Assembly: GCA_900315925.1 (NCBI GenBank)
Contig: ONAV01000011.1
Span: forward strand, 1-48,234
Length of the DNA: 48,234 bases
From: an uncultured Selenomonadales bacterium
GTDB lineage: Bacteria; Bacillota; Negativicutes; Acidaminococcales; Acidaminococcaceae
Direction of reading: 5' to 3'
A program made the translations under genes and the position numbers. How positions within the stretch are numbered: position 1 is the first letter of the stretch; each line of letters opens with the position of its first letter. A model generated the notes under the pieces. It saw nothing but the letters and a program-made list of their open reading frames with translations, had not been told where the DNA came from and ran no database searches. This document shows, one piece after another, positions 26,311-36,097 of the stretch.

Positions 26311-27657
26311 TCATTCCGAATAGAACGTATAGGTATGCCGGCCGCGGTTTTTGGACTCATACAGGGCCAAATCACATTTTTCAAACAGCCCGGATTCACT
26401 ATCCGCCTGAGAACCGTGGGCAATGCCGACGCTGACCGAAAAGGGCGGCAGCCCGTCCTCCGGATTCCCCAGCTCCTCGTTGATATTTTCAATCTTCGCC
26501 TTAATCAGGTGCTGCTGCATTTCGCTGGCATGCCCCATAAACACCACGAACTCATCCCCGCCGATCCGGCAGACATAGTCGTCGGAACGGAAATTCCGTT
26601 TCAGCACGCTGACCAGTTTCCGCAGCACCTTGTCCCCGGTCTCGTGTCCGCAGGTATCGTTGACCGATTTGAAATGATCCACGTCGAACAGAATCATGTA
26701 GGTGGATTTCAAATCCACACCGGAAAGAAGGAGTTCATATCCGGCCCGGTTATACGCGCCGGTCAGTTCATCGTGGGACGCCTTGAAATTCAAATGCTCG
26801 ATGCTGCTCTTATACACCGAATACATCTTGTTATAGGCCTGGGCCAGATACCGGAACTCATTGGCGCCCACTTCCGGGATCGGACAGTCCTCCTTGATCC
26901 GGTCCACAGCCCGCAGGATCGGATTGATGCCAAGACGCGACGTAAGCCAGACCACAAAAAAGATGACAAGAATCTGAAGCAGGATGACCCCCCGCCCAAA
27001 ATTCATATCCAGCTGAAAGATATCCATCGCGTTGGTTTCCGTGTTTTGGGTCAGCTTTTCCACCGCGTCGATACTCTTCTGGATCCCTGCGCGAATCTTG
27101 TTTTTCTGTTCATAATATTCCGCATCCAGCACCATCTCCGTAGCGCGCCGCATTTTATCCTGGGGCGAAAGGGCCGCATCCTCGGTGCGCAGCGTAACCT
27201 TTTTCAGCACGTCCGGGTACTCTTTGATCCCCTGGGCCTCAATCACCAGGCGCATGGCATAATACTCCCGGTCCATCAGCTTCACCGAATAGTGCATCGC
27301 CTCCCGCAAATGCTCCAGGGCCGCCGTGGCATTGGCATCCAGCTCCAGCTTGGCAATGGCTTCCTCCCGCCGCTTGGAGGCAAAGGCCTCAATAAAATAT
27401 TGCTCCATGAAAATGCGGTCCCCGGTTACCGTAAAGCGCTGCACCTTCTCCGTAAGGTAATCCGAAGCGTCCATGAGACGGTGAACCGCAGTTTCCAACT
27501 CAATATTTTTTTCCGACGCCTGCTTCACATGCATAAAACTGCCGGCGAGCCGGTACGTGGAATAAATCATAAAACAGGTCAGAATGACAGCCGACACGAT
27601 CAGCCACTTATGGATCGTGCGCAGGGAAACCCCTTCTCTTTTCCAGTTATCGAGCAT
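26311..27657 (-). CDS. Membrane diguanylate cyclase (GGDEF)
   Basis: Makes cyclic di-GMP from GTP. The 448-residue protein has an N-terminal membrane segment (about 17-38), a helical periplasmic sensor region of about 190 residues with no recognised ligand motif, and a second membrane segment near 232-250. A cytosolic GGDEF domain follows, with the intact active site RIGGDEF at about 364-370. The inhibitory RxxD site is also present (RSDD, five residues before GGDEF), so feedback by the product is likely. Its target is unknown, but pilus ATPase genes lie next to it and cyclic di-GMP often controls pili and adhesion. GGAGAG precedes the ATG. Confidence 0.93.
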   Translation of the reverse strand: MLDNWKREGVSLRTIHKWLIVSAVILTCFMIYSTYRLAGSFMHVKQASEKNIELETAVHRLMDASDYLTEKVQRFTVTGDRIFMEQYFIEAFASKRREEAIAKLELDANATAALEHLREAMHYSVKLMDREYYAMRLVIEAQGIKEYPDVLKKVTLRTEDAALSPQDKMRRATEMVLDAEYYEQKNKIRAGIQKSIDAVEKLTQNTETNAMDIFQLDMNFGRGVILLQILVIFFVVWLTSRLGINPILRAVDRIKEDCPIPEVGANEFRYLAQAYNKMYSVYKSSIEHLNFKASHDELTGAYNRAGYELLLSGVDLKSTYMILFDVDHFKSVNDTCGHETGDKVLRKLVSVLKRNFRSDDYVCRIGGDEFVVFMGHASEMQQHLIKAKIENINEELGNPEDGLPPFSVSVGIAHGSQADSESGLFEKCDLALYESKNRGRHTYTFYSE

Positions 27658-27843
27658 TCTTTATCTCTCCGTAAGGGTACTTGAACTAACGAAAACCAAA
27701 ACAAACCAACCCCGGCCCGGGAACCTAACCCTGTTCCTCAGACCAGACCACTACATACTTAATTATTATACCACAATATGGGTTAGTTAGCTACCGGAAA
27801 AGGGATGAGGGAGGTGGAGGAAAACATGGCATCCTTCGAAAGT

Positions 27844-28947
27844 TTAAATGATACCTTCTTTCTTTAACCTCTCTACCGCCGCTTCCATTGTCTGCATACC
27901 ATATTGTCTTCCGGTCTGAATAAACGATTCCATCTGCTGCGTCTTTCCTTCCCGGATCAGGTTGCGCAACGCCGGCGTTACAATCATAATCTCAAACGCC
28001 GCCGTTCGTGCGCCCTGTTTATCAGGCAAAAGCTGCTGAGAAACTACAGCTTGCAAACTACCGGCAAGCTGGACACGTATCTGCCTTTGCTGCTGTTCCG
28101 GAAACACATCTATCATACGGTTCACCGTTTCCGCCGCACTTCGGGTATGAAGGGTAGCAAATACAAGATGACCGGTTTCCGCTGCCGTTACGGCAATAGC
28201 AATTGTTTCCAGGTCGCGAAGTTCTCCAACGGCGATTACATCAGGATCTTCCCGAAGTGCCGATTTTAGCCCGGAGGCGAAACTCTGCGTGTCGCTGCCG
28301 ACTTCCCGCTGATGAATCAGGCTTTTGGCAGAAACAAACTTATACTCAACTGGGTCTTCCAACGTAATTATATGTACTGCCCTCGTTTGGTTGATTTCAT
28401 TTAAAACCGAAGCCAGTGTCGTACTTTTCCCAGAACCGGTTACTCCAGTAATCAGTACCAATCCATTTTGCAGCTTGGAAAAATTCCGTATCGCTTCCGG
28501 CAGATCTAATGCATCACAGGTAGGAGCTGTTTTTGGGATAATACGGATCGCAGCATTAAAGCCGTCTGTACTTTGATACAGATTAATGCGGAAACGTTGA
28601 CCGGAAGATGTCTCATACGCAAAATCACACTCCCCCTTGTCCTTCAGCTTATCTTTTTGTTTTTCCGGTATGATTTCTTCAAAAAGAGAATATATGCTTT
28701 TCCCCTTATCCAAAAAAAGATTTTGCGATTCTGCCACTGCAAAATGTGTGAAGCTATCCACCCCCACATAACCAGTTTCTTCATACTGTCCATTTTCTCT
28801 TTTCAGATTCCTGTCCACCAAACTTGCGCTCAATACATGCAACATACCAGCAACGCGAACCATAATCGGTTTTCCTTCGCTGATGTGTAAATCGGATGCT
28901 TTCAGTTCCACTGCCCGAAGCAACAGCGTATCAATCACAGAACCCAT
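27844..28947 (-). CDS. PilT-like type IV pilus retraction ATPase
   Basis: Secretion-superfamily ATPase of 367 residues expected to drive pilus retraction or a related function at the inner membrane. It has Walker A GVTGSGKSTTL, the Asp box IITLEDPVEY, Walker B VIAVGELRDLETI and the His box TGHLVFATLHTRSA. The N-terminal domain starts with ASDLHISEGKPIMVRVAG and then carries an insert of about 45 residues (around 45-95) not found in typical PilT. The ATG at 28947 lies after GGGGG and overlaps the upstream pilB-like gene by 17 nt, so the two are translationally linked. Confidence 0.88.
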   Translation of the reverse strand: MGSVIDTLLLRAVELKASDLHISEGKPIMVRVAGMLHVLSASLVDRNLKRENGQYEETGYVGVDSFTHFAVAESQNLFLDKGKSIYSLFEEIIPEKQKDKLKDKGECDFAYETSSGQRFRINLYQSTDGFNAAIRIIPKTAPTCDALDLPEAIRNFSKLQNGLVLITGVTGSGKSTTLASVLNEINQTRAVHIITLEDPVEYKFVSAKSLIHQREVGSDTQSFASGLKSALREDPDVIAVGELRDLETIAIAVTAAETGHLVFATLHTRSAAETVNRMIDVFPEQQQRQIRVQLAGSLQAVVSQQLLPDKQGARTAAFEIMIVTPALRNLIREGKTQQMESFIQTGRQYGMQTMEAAVERLKKEGII

Positions 28948-30175
28948 GTTGCACCCCCAACACACAAACCAATTCCTGTACCGACGTGAATCCCGCTTTC
29001 ACTTTTTGCATGCCGTCCTTTTCCAACGAATGAAGACTGGGATACTCTGCTTTTGCCGCTTCCCAAAGTTCCTGTTCTGAAACGCGACGGATAATTTTAT
29101 CTTTTAAAGCCGTATTCACCGGCAACACCTCATGGACTGCTATGCGTCCCCGGTAACCGGAATGGCGACAGATTTCACAACCTGCCGGGCGATACAGCGT
29201 AAGATTGTTTTGCCTCTTTGTTTCATCTCCGGTCTTTTCCGTATCGATGGTATTCTGGAGTAATTTCCATTCCCACATACTTTCATCCACCATGTATTCC
29301 TTTTTGCAATCAGGGCATAGCCGCCGCACCAGGCGCTGGGCAACAATCCCCCGCAGTGCTGACGCCACCAGAAACGGTTCGATTCCCATATCCATCAAAC
29401 GTGTGACTGCCCCTGCTGCAGTATTTGTATGCAGCGTGCTGAACACCAGATGACCGGTCAGGGCAGCCTGAATAGAAATCTCCGCCGTTTCCCGATCGCG
29501 GATTTCCCCGATCATAATAATATTAGGGTCTTGCCGTAAAATGGAACGCAATCCGCTGGCAAAGGTCAACCCGGTCTTTGTATTGACCGCTACCTGATTC
29601 ACTCCTTCCATACAGTACTCGACCGGGTCTTCTACGGTAACTATATTCCGTTCCGGCCGGTTCAGTTCCTGCAGTGTTGCATACAACGATGTCGTTTTTC
29701 CGCTTCCTGTCGGCCCCGTAATCAAAACCAGGCCGTATGACGATTTATACATGTCCCTATACAATGCCAGATTATTCGTTGTAAAGTCCATACTTTCCAG
29801 CTGCAGCCGGCTCGTGTCCGAATCCAGTACACGTATAACAATCTTTTCTCCCAGCACGGTAGGGAGAGAAGAAACACGCAGATCTACCTTCTTATTCTCA
29901 TGCGTGACCTGCGCCCTGCCATCCTGAGGCTTCCGCTTTTCCGCGATATCCATGCCCGCCATCAGTTTCACACAGGAAACCAGGGCGGTATGACGTTCCA
30001 TGGGCAACCTTTGCACCTGCTGCAGTACACCATCAATACGGAAACGAATCCGGTCGTATTCCGTTCCCGGTTCCAGATGAATATCACTTGTCCCTGACAA
30101 CAGTCCTTCTGTGATGATAGAATCCAGCAAGCGCAAAATTGGTGCATCCTCCATTTTCAATTGATATTGTAGCAA
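28931..30175 (-). CDS. PilB/GspE-like assembly ATPase
   Basis: Type II/IV secretion ATPase of about 414 residues that would power pilus extension. It has Walker A GPTGSGKTTSL, the Asp box VTVEDPVEY, Walker B IIMIGEIRDRETAEIS, the His box TGHLVFSTLHTN and a C-terminal zinc site (CPDC and CEIC). The N-terminal GspE_N domain is missing, so it is shorter than PilB (about 560 residues). An ATG at 30184 touches GGAG; a TTG at 30175 gives 9-nt spacing and is preferred, though an ATG at 30154 is possible. It diverges from the pilP/pilQ-like genes. Confidence 0.87.
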   Translation of the reverse strand: MLQYQLKMEDAPILRLLDSIITEGLLSGTSDIHLEPGTEYDRIRFRIDGVLQQVQRLPMERHTALVSCVKLMAGMDIAEKRKPQDGRAQVTHENKKVDLRVSSLPTVLGEKIVIRVLDSDTSRLQLESMDFTTNNLALYRDMYKSSYGLVLITGPTGSGKTTSLYATLQELNRPERNIVTVEDPVEYCMEGVNQVAVNTKTGLTFASGLRSILRQDPNIIMIGEIRDRETAEISIQAALTGHLVFSTLHTNTAAGAVTRLMDMGIEPFLVASALRGIVAQRLVRRLCPDCKKEYMVDESMWEWKLLQNTIDTEKTGDETKRQNNLTLYRPAGCEICRHSGYRGRIAVHEVLPVNTALKDKIIRRVSEQELWEAAKAEYPSLHSLEKDGMQKVKAGFTSVQELVCVLGVQHGFCD

Positions 30176-30452
30176 TAAAACCATCTCCTTTGTATTTGAC
30201 TATCAAACATTGTAATACAGGGTTTCCAACAAGGAAAGACCTCTTTTCAGCAAGCTTTGAAATTCTTGTGAACTTTATAACGCAAACGCCGTAAGTTTTC
30301 CTGTTTTTGCCATAAAATACGCTATTTCGTAAAATATTTATGAACTTTTATTCAATCGCTTTTCTTTTCGCAAAGGCAGCGCTATAATGTTTTTACTGTT
30401 TGAAAAGCCATAACAATACAGACATTGCGTGCGTACCTTAAGGAGGATGCGC
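30176..30452. promoter_or_regulatory. Divergent promoter region of the two pilus gene pairs
   Basis: This AT-rich stretch separates pilB-like and pilP-like genes. A good -10 box (TATAAT, 30383-30388) points rightward, but no matching -35 box is obvious. No gene was seen. Confidence 0.5.
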
Positions 30453-31160
30453 ATGCGCAATTTTTATCAGTTTGATAAATCAGTTTTTGGAAAGATTATG
30501 GTCCTTTTGGCTTTTTCTTTTTTTGCATTTGGATGCCATACCGGGATGGAGCCAGTCCAGGTTCCGCAAACTACGGTAAAAAAAGAAGAAGCCAGTCGGG
30601 TTCCAAAAGAATCGTTCCCTAATAATACGGAAATAAATACAAAACTTAAATCAGTAAATAGACAAAAAAGACCGGAGACATCGTTACAACGTGATGCCTC
30701 TGGTCTTTTATTGTCTGAAAACAAGTCCGCAAAGGATCCGATTCCTTTTCCCAGTCATGCAAAGAAGACTGCCAAAGCACAACGGCACACACAACGTGAT
30801 CCTTTTGCCCTTCCGATGATATTGCAAGAACCGAAACCAGTTATGCAGGAACTACCATTATCAATGTCCGGACAACAAACTGTTTCCAATCCATTGGATA
30901 ATAAACGAAGAAAAACTGTCCCGGGGCAAAATCAACCGGTGATTTCTATCAATCCACAGGATCCCTGCATCACAGGAATCTTTGATAATGGAAAAGAAAA
31001 ATTTGTACTGCTGCGCTGGCATCAGATTCAAGGGGTTTTCCGCTGCGGCGAAGCACTTGGAAACGGATATTACGTAAAAGAAATCACTCGCTCAACGGTC
31101 GAACTTTGCCCACGACAAAACCCTTGCGATACAAAATCAATCACGTTACCCTTACGTTAA
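30453..31160 (+). CDS. PilP-like pilus lipoprotein
   Basis: Lipoprotein of 235 residues. A hydrophobic segment ends in the lipobox FAFGC near residue 21. A long, positively charged, low-complexity linker leads to a C-terminal domain (about 160-225) with PCITGIFDNGKEKFVLLRW and GEALGNGYYVKEI, which resembles the GspC/PilP homology region that docks on the secretin. The ATG at 30453 lies 6 nt after AAGGAGG, and upstream ATGs are less likely. It is followed by the secretin gene, which supports the pilus role. Confidence 0.75.
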   Translation: MRNFYQFDKSVFGKIMVLLAFSFFAFGCHTGMEPVQVPQTTVKKEEASRVPKESFPNNTEINTKLKSVNRQKRPETSLQRDASGLLLSENKSAKDPIPFPSHAKKTAKAQRHTQRDPFALPMILQEPKPVMQELPLSMSGQQTVSNPLDNKRRKTVPGQNQPVISINPQDPCITGIFDNGKEKFVLLRWHQIQGVFRCGEALGNGYYVKEITRSTVELCPRQNPCDTKSITLPLR

Positions 31161-31262
31161 GTAATGAACTGCTAGCAGACGTGTTTTTGCGCCTGTAATA
31201 CCAGTAACGCATGTAACCTTTGTTCCCTTATCTACAATTCACAACAAGGAGGTTTCCTTTCA

Positions 31263-32549
31263 TTGAAATCTATGCAAGTTTTGCAAAAAAGACTAACCTG
31301 TTTCGTTTCATTTCTGTTATTAATATCGTTTTCGACTAATTGCAGCGCCTCTCCGGCAATTTCTCTGTCTGTTAAAAACGCGACACTTGCGGAAATCGCT
31401 GTGGCGCTGGCTAAAATGTCAGGCCAGAATATCGTAGCTGGCACAACAACAACCGAACCGATCACGTTGCAGTTAAATAATGTTTCCCTTTCCACTGCAC
31501 TTGATACAGTGGCAGCAACACAGGGACTTACCTATGCAGAGAAGAACGGCGTAATCCTGATTACCAAAGAAGAAACCGCAAAGAAACAGGCGGTCGGTTT
31601 TTATACTTTTCCTCTGAATTACTCTAAAGCAGAAGAGATTCAGAAATCGTTGTCCGCTATTTTGACCAGCGGAAAACTGGCAGCCGAACCCGCAAGTAAC
31701 AGTCTCCTTTTCAATGGCAGTCCGACAGAAGCCCGTATAATCAAAGAGGCATTGCAAACGCTTGACACTGCGACGCAACAGGTCACATTAGAGGCTAAAA
31801 TCCTTTCCATCGAAAAATCAGAAGAGAAAAACCTGGGACTGCAGTGGAGCTGGGATACACTGCCCCAATATACTGACAACCCTAAAAACAAAGATAATGA
31901 TTCAAAGGCAGCCGGACATTCGTCCGGTTCTTCGCACTATGGTCACCTCCGACTCGGGAAACATACTCAGGCCGTTTTCTGTTACACTGCAACACTGAAC
32001 GCCCTGATTGCCAGCGGAAAAGCAAAAGTGCTGGCCACCCCTTCCCTTATTACTATTCCGGGAAAAGAGGCCAGCATCTTTATCGGAAGTCACATTCCGG
32101 TTGTCACCGAAAAACATAACAATGGAGAGTCCACTTATTCAACTGAATACGTCGATGCAGGTATCAAATTAACGTACACCCCGGTCGTCAGCCGGGACGG
32201 TTATATCACATCTTCCGTACACACAGAGGTCAGCACACCGACTCTGATCAGTGAATTGAAAAACTACCGTATAAACAGTCGCACCGCCGATACCAACGTA
32301 CGGATGCGAAATGGAGAAACACTTGTCATCGGCGGTCTCATCAGTGAAGAAGAACAAAAGCAGCTGCAGCAGATTCCTTTCTTATCAAAGATTCCTTTGT
32401 TAGGCGCACTGTTTAGAAACCATTACAAAAGTAAAAGCCGAACGGAAGTCATCATGCTCCTGACCCCTTACCTAACGGAAGCAGGGCGATCGCCCGCAAT
32501 TTACGACGAAACCCTACTCCCTGTACTCAAATCCGCTGCTGTTCCGTAA
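31263..32549 (+). CDS. PilQ-like secretin
   Basis: Outer-membrane pore of 428 residues for a type IV pilus or type II-like system. It has a signal peptide (about 1-30), an STN domain (about 31-100), one short N-domain with the FPLNYSKAEEIQKSLSAIL region, and then the C-terminal secretin core with VLATPSLITIPGKEA, TPVVSRDGYI and the LVIGGLISEEE/IPFLSKIPLLGALF signature. It is compact compared with PilQ of Proteobacteria. The start is probably the TTG at 31263, 10 nt after AAGGAGG. Its 3' end overlaps the convergent capA-like gene by 36 bp. Confidence 0.9.
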   Translation: MKSMQVLQKRLTCFVSFLLLISFSTNCSASPAISLSVKNATLAEIAVALAKMSGQNIVAGTTTTEPITLQLNNVSLSTALDTVAATQGLTYAEKNGVILITKEETAKKQAVGFYTFPLNYSKAEEIQKSLSAILTSGKLAAEPASNSLLFNGSPTEARIIKEALQTLDTATQQVTLEAKILSIEKSEEKNLGLQWSWDTLPQYTDNPKNKDNDSKAAGHSSGSSHYGHLRLGKHTQAVFCYTATLNALIASGKAKVLATPSLITIPGKEASIFIGSHIPVVTEKHNNGESTYSTEYVDAGIKLTYTPVVSRDGYITSSVHTEVSTPTLISELKNYRINSRTADTNVRMRNGETLVIGGLISEEEQKQLQQIPFLSKIPLLGALFRNHYKSKSRTEVIMLLTPYLTEAGRSPAIYDETLLPVLKSAAVP

Positions 32550-33605
32550 AATCTTCTGCAGCACCCGTTCCTTTTCCGCGCCTTCCAGCACCACCGGCTG
32601 GTAGTTGTTGCAGTAGCTTACGCCGGAAACGGAAACCGGGATGATTGAAATGTTGTCGTCCGGCTGCAGTTCGTGGTTCACAAAGGTAAAGGTCTGCTGG
32701 AAGATCATGCTGTCCTTGTCCTCCGGGTCGGTGTTGCCGCCGAAGCAGAAGTTGCCCATGGAGTACAGGATATATTTTCCTTTATATTTTTCAATCCCCT
32801 GCAGCACGTGGGGATGGCTGCCCAGCACCAGGTCCACGCCCTGGTCCACCAGATAATGGGCCATGTTGATCTGTGCGTAGTTCTGCGCGTATTCATATTC
32901 TGTGCCCCAGTGCATGGAGGCAATGATCAGGTCGCAGTTCCGGCTCTTCAGGTAGGCCAGCGCGTTGTCAATTTCGTGATAATACTGGCAGCCGTAATCC
33001 AGCAGGGAAAAGAAACCGATTTTGACCCCGCGGACTTCCTGCACCCGATAGGCGCCGTGGCCGAAGTGCAGGATGCCGGCGCTGTCCAGGGCCGCCAGGG
33101 TATCCTGATACCCTGTTTCGCCGAAGTCGTAGGTGTGGTTGTTGCCCAGGCTGACCGCTTCCACACAGCCCTGCGTCAGTACGTTCTTATAGGATTCCGG
33201 AGCCGAAAAATTAAAGGTCTTCTCCATTTTTTCCGGATGGGTAGTTAAGGCGGATTCCAGGTTGGCGATGGTAAGGTCGTCTTCCCGGAATACCTCCCGT
33301 ACCTTGGCCAGATAATAGCCGTAATCGCCTCCGTTGTTTTCCAGATAGGTGTCGAAACGGTTTCCCCGGGGGAACCGGTCATCCCAGCCGATGGTGCAGT
33401 CGCCCACGGCAGAAATTTTGACAGAGTGACGGATCAGTTTCGGCGCGGCCGGTTTGGCCGGTTCCGCAGCCGCCGCGACGTTCTCCCGGGAATGGGCCGT
33501 CTGCTTTTCAACCACTTTGCCGTATGCGGTATGCATCGTTTCACATTCCACAGACAAAAACAGAAGCAGCGCAAAAATCGTACGAAGAAAGATTGCCAAT
33601 CGCAT
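32514..33605 (-). CDS. CapA-family (PGA_cap) metallophosphatase-like protein
   Basis: Protein of 363 residues with an N-terminal hydrophobic segment that likely exports or anchors it. The domain with AVGDCTIGWDDRF, ANLESALT, LGNNHTYDFGE, ASMHWGTEYEY, LVLGSHPHVLQG and SMGNF is the PGA_cap fold, known from poly-gamma-glutamate capsule proteins and related metallo-enzymes. No capB or capC genes lie nearby, so capsule synthesis is not supported here. The ATG at 33605 follows AAAGGAG. It is probably co-transcribed with the upstream symporter gene, 14 bp away. Confidence 0.88.
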   Translation of the reverse strand: MRLAIFLRTIFALLLFLSVECETMHTAYGKVVEKQTAHSRENVAAAAEPAKPAAPKLIRHSVKISAVGDCTIGWDDRFPRGNRFDTYLENNGGDYGYYLAKVREVFREDDLTIANLESALTTHPEKMEKTFNFSAPESYKNVLTQGCVEAVSLGNNHTYDFGETGYQDTLAALDSAGILHFGHGAYRVQEVRGVKIGFFSLLDYGCQYYHEIDNALAYLKSRNCDLIIASMHWGTEYEYAQNYAQINMAHYLVDQGVDLVLGSHPHVLQGIEKYKGKYILYSMGNFCFGGNTDPEDKDSMIFQQTFTFVNHELQPDDNISIIPVSVSGVSYCNNYQPVVLEGAEKERVLQKILRNSSGFEYRE

Positions 33606-33619
33606 GCTTACAGCTCCTT

Positions 33620-34996
33620 TCATTTATTCTTTCCCAGCAGTCCCGGCAGCAACAGCAGAAAGCTCACTGCGACCGCCAGGAACATGGGCTTCACCGGTGT
33701 CTTCAGGAAGGTGGCGAGAATCGCCACGGCCGTGCTGCATACCATGGAAAGCGCCACCCATCGGCCGCTGACGCATTTAGGCCGGAACACGGCCAGGGTG
33801 AGAGGCAGAAAGATGCCGCCGCCCCGGAGCCCCATGGATAGATAGTTCCAGAATAAAATCTGCGTGTCCCGGAAAATGATGGAAAAGACGCAGCCGATAA
33901 TCATGATCAGGACGCAGCTGCAACGGTTCAGCTTCAGCAGGGTGCTGTCGTTTTTAATCTGGAACAGGGGCGCCACAATGTCTTTGGATATGATGGTACC
34001 GATGCCCAGGGACTGGCCCCCGATGGAGCTGATGAGGGAAATGATGATGCCGCCCATGGCCATGCCGCCGATGAGGGCCGGCTGATGGTGCAGCAGATAG
34101 GTCGGCAAAACAAGCAGCGGCTGCACGCCCGGTTCCGCCACATGCATATACATGCCGATCATGGCGCAGGGCAGGCCTACCGGAATGGCTACCAAAGCGG
34201 CGGCAAAGGCGCCGTAGGCTGCCGTCTGGGGGTCTGTGGCGGAAAATAACGCCTGGATGTAGGTCTGGGTGCAGATGATCCCCACAAACACGGACAACAG
34301 ATTCGCCGCTGCGTTGCCGGTACCGTTCCCCAGCAGACTGAACCAGGGGAAGTCCGGCAGCGCCGCACTGATGGCCGGGTCCGTATGGATGGCCCAGAAC
34401 GCCGTGCCGCCTGCCACGAACAGGCTGGCAAACAGGATGAGCATCTTCAGGATGCCGCCTACCCCGGCGCTCTTCATGCCGCCGAAAAACACGTAACTGG
34501 CTACCAGCAGCATTAAAATCAATGCCGCCGTCCAGACGGAAACGTCAAACACGGCGCAGATGATGCCGATACCCGGCAGGCAGCTGGACACCACGCTGAA
34601 GAAGATTCCGATGGTGGTGACCCAGCTGGCGATGGAGCCGGCGGTCTTCCCGTAATTTAACACCAGATACTGGGAGATGGTTTCCAACCCTGTTTTGCGC
34701 AGGGGACGGGCATATAAAAAGCCCATCACAATAAAGGTAATGCCGCTAGACAGGGTGAACCACCAGGCGGAAAGGCCTACGGTGGAAGCCATTTGGGCCG
34801 TGCCTACGGTGGCCCCGCCCCCGATGACGGTACCGGCGATGCTGCCTGCTACCAGAGGAAAGCTGGCGCTGCGCCCGCCCAGACTGTAGCCTTCCGCGCT
34901 TTTTACCGCCCGGGCAACATAGATACCTCCAAAGATCACGACCGCAATGGTCAGCAGCATAATAATTAAATGAAGAAATGTAATATCTAAGGACAA
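33620..34996 (-). CDS. Sodium:solute symporter family transporter
   Basis: Integral membrane protein of about 458 residues with roughly 12-13 predicted membrane segments. GYSLGGRSASFPLVAGSIAG, followed by TVIGGGATVGTAQM, is the typical SSS N-terminal sodium-site region. The substrate cannot be read. The TTG at 34996 has GGAGG 8 nt upstream; a TTG at 35011 lies before that site and is unlikely. It sits directly upstream of the CapA-like gene. Confidence 0.88.
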   Translation of the reverse strand: MSLDITFLHLIIMLLTIAVVIFGGIYVARAVKSAEGYSLGGRSASFPLVAGSIAGTVIGGGATVGTAQMASTVGLSAWWFTLSSGITFIVMGFLYARPLRKTGLETISQYLVLNYGKTAGSIASWVTTIGIFFSVVSSCLPGIGIICAVFDVSVWTAALILMLLVASYVFFGGMKSAGVGGILKMLILFASLFVAGGTAFWAIHTDPAISAALPDFPWFSLLGNGTGNAAANLLSVFVGIICTQTYIQALFSATDPQTAAYGAFAAALVAIPVGLPCAMIGMYMHVAEPGVQPLLVLPTYLLHHQPALIGGMAMGGIIISLISSIGGQSLGIGTIISKDIVAPLFQIKNDSTLLKLNRCSCVLIMIIGCVFSIIFRDTQILFWNYLSMGLRGGGIFLPLTLAVFRPKCVSGRWVALSMVCSTAVAILATFLKTPVKPMFLAVAVSFLLLLPGLLGKNK

Positions 34997-35114
34997 CGAA
35001 AAGGCCTCCAAACTATGCTAAGAGTAAACACAATGATAAGATTATGAATTGGAACGCAGCCGGTCCCGGCGCACCGATGCGAACCTTGCGGCAGGATGAA
35101 GCCACAGGACGGGC

Positions 35115-35987
35115 CTACCCTTTTTTCCCATCTGCTTTCTTGTATTCAAACGGTTTGTCTGCAAAATCAGTCACATCCATGATGGAATGGGGCTCGCTGA
35201 ACAAATACCGTTCCTTTACCCGGAACACCCGGCCGTCTTCCAGCAGCAGGTCCGTATACAGCCACTTGCTGGTGCGCAGCCGTGTAAACACGCTGCCGGC
35301 GGGAAGTGTTTCTTCTTTCCCTTCCGCTGCGTCTGCGTTGGCAAAAATCAGGACCCGCGCGTCTTTCGTGGTCACCAGCTTTTCTTTCCGGTACGCTGCG
35401 GTACAGTAACGGTACCCCTCCGGATCTTCATTAGGCGTTGGCTTGCCAAGCTTTCCTACATGGTAGCGAAGCTCTGCCGCCGCAGGGCCCAGCACGTTGA
35501 TGCCGATCCGGACCGGCAGGTTTCTCGGATCTTTCGGCTCCTCGTAAAAATGCAGCATGGCATTATCGGCTCCCCTCACACTGTTGGTGTCGGAAAGCTC
35601 GATGAAATTCAGGTCGCCGACCCGGTCCCCGTAAATATACAGATAATCTTTTCCGTTGGAATGGATCAGATACGGAACCCTCTCTTTGGCCCGCAGCATA
35701 CGGGCTTCCCTGTCTATTTTATTCCAGATCAGATGAGAGGTGCCGTTGTCAAAAACCAGATCGTTTTTTAACGTAAGGGAAAAGGGAAACCGGTCCTTGC
35801 CTCGTACAATGGTGTACTTCTGGTTTGCTTTCAGTTTCACCACAAACTCTTCCGGCTGGGACGCGTAATCAAATACGATGGGCTTGTCCTGGGCGCAGCC
35901 GAAACTGCCAAACAGGAACAGCGACAGCATACATACAGAGAGCAATCGGACCGAACGGGCCGAACTTTTCTTCCGGTTAGTTTTCAT
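35115..35987 (-). CDS. Predicted lipoprotein of unknown function
   Basis: Protein of 290 residues with a positively charged start, a hydrophobic stretch and the lipobox LFGSFGC near residue 31, so it is probably a membrane-attached lipoprotein. I do not recognise the mature domain. It contains many short beta-prone segments and a region about residues 205-270 (VFTRLRTSKWLYTDLLLEDG, then RVFRVKERYLF) that resembles an SH3-like fold only in general pattern. The ATG at 35987 follows GGAGG. It lies upstream of the symporter gene with a 118-bp gap. Confidence 0.7.
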   Translation of the reverse strand: MKTNRKKSSARSVRLLSVCMLSLFLFGSFGCAQDKPIVFDYASQPEEFVVKLKANQKYTIVRGKDRFPFSLTLKNDLVFDNGTSHLIWNKIDREARMLRAKERVPYLIHSNGKDYLYIYGDRVGDLNFIELSDTNSVRGADNAMLHFYEEPKDPRNLPVRIGINVLGPAAAELRYHVGKLGKPTPNEDPEGYRYCTAAYRKEKLVTTKDARVLIFANADAAEGKEETLPAGSVFTRLRTSKWLYTDLLLEDGRVFRVKERYLFSEPHSIMDVTDFADKPFEYKKADGKKG

Positions 35988-36097
35988 CACCTTGCCTCCA
36001 GAAACACAATGAAATCGTTTATATTATAACACGAAACCTTGCAATTAAAAAAATACATAAAAAAACAATTTCGGTTTAACACAATACGCTGCAAGTA

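Noticed and set aside
26335-27684. Long rightward open frame opposite the diguanylate cyclase
   Set aside because: It mirrors the GGDEF gene along its whole length and shows no recognisable domain or start site.
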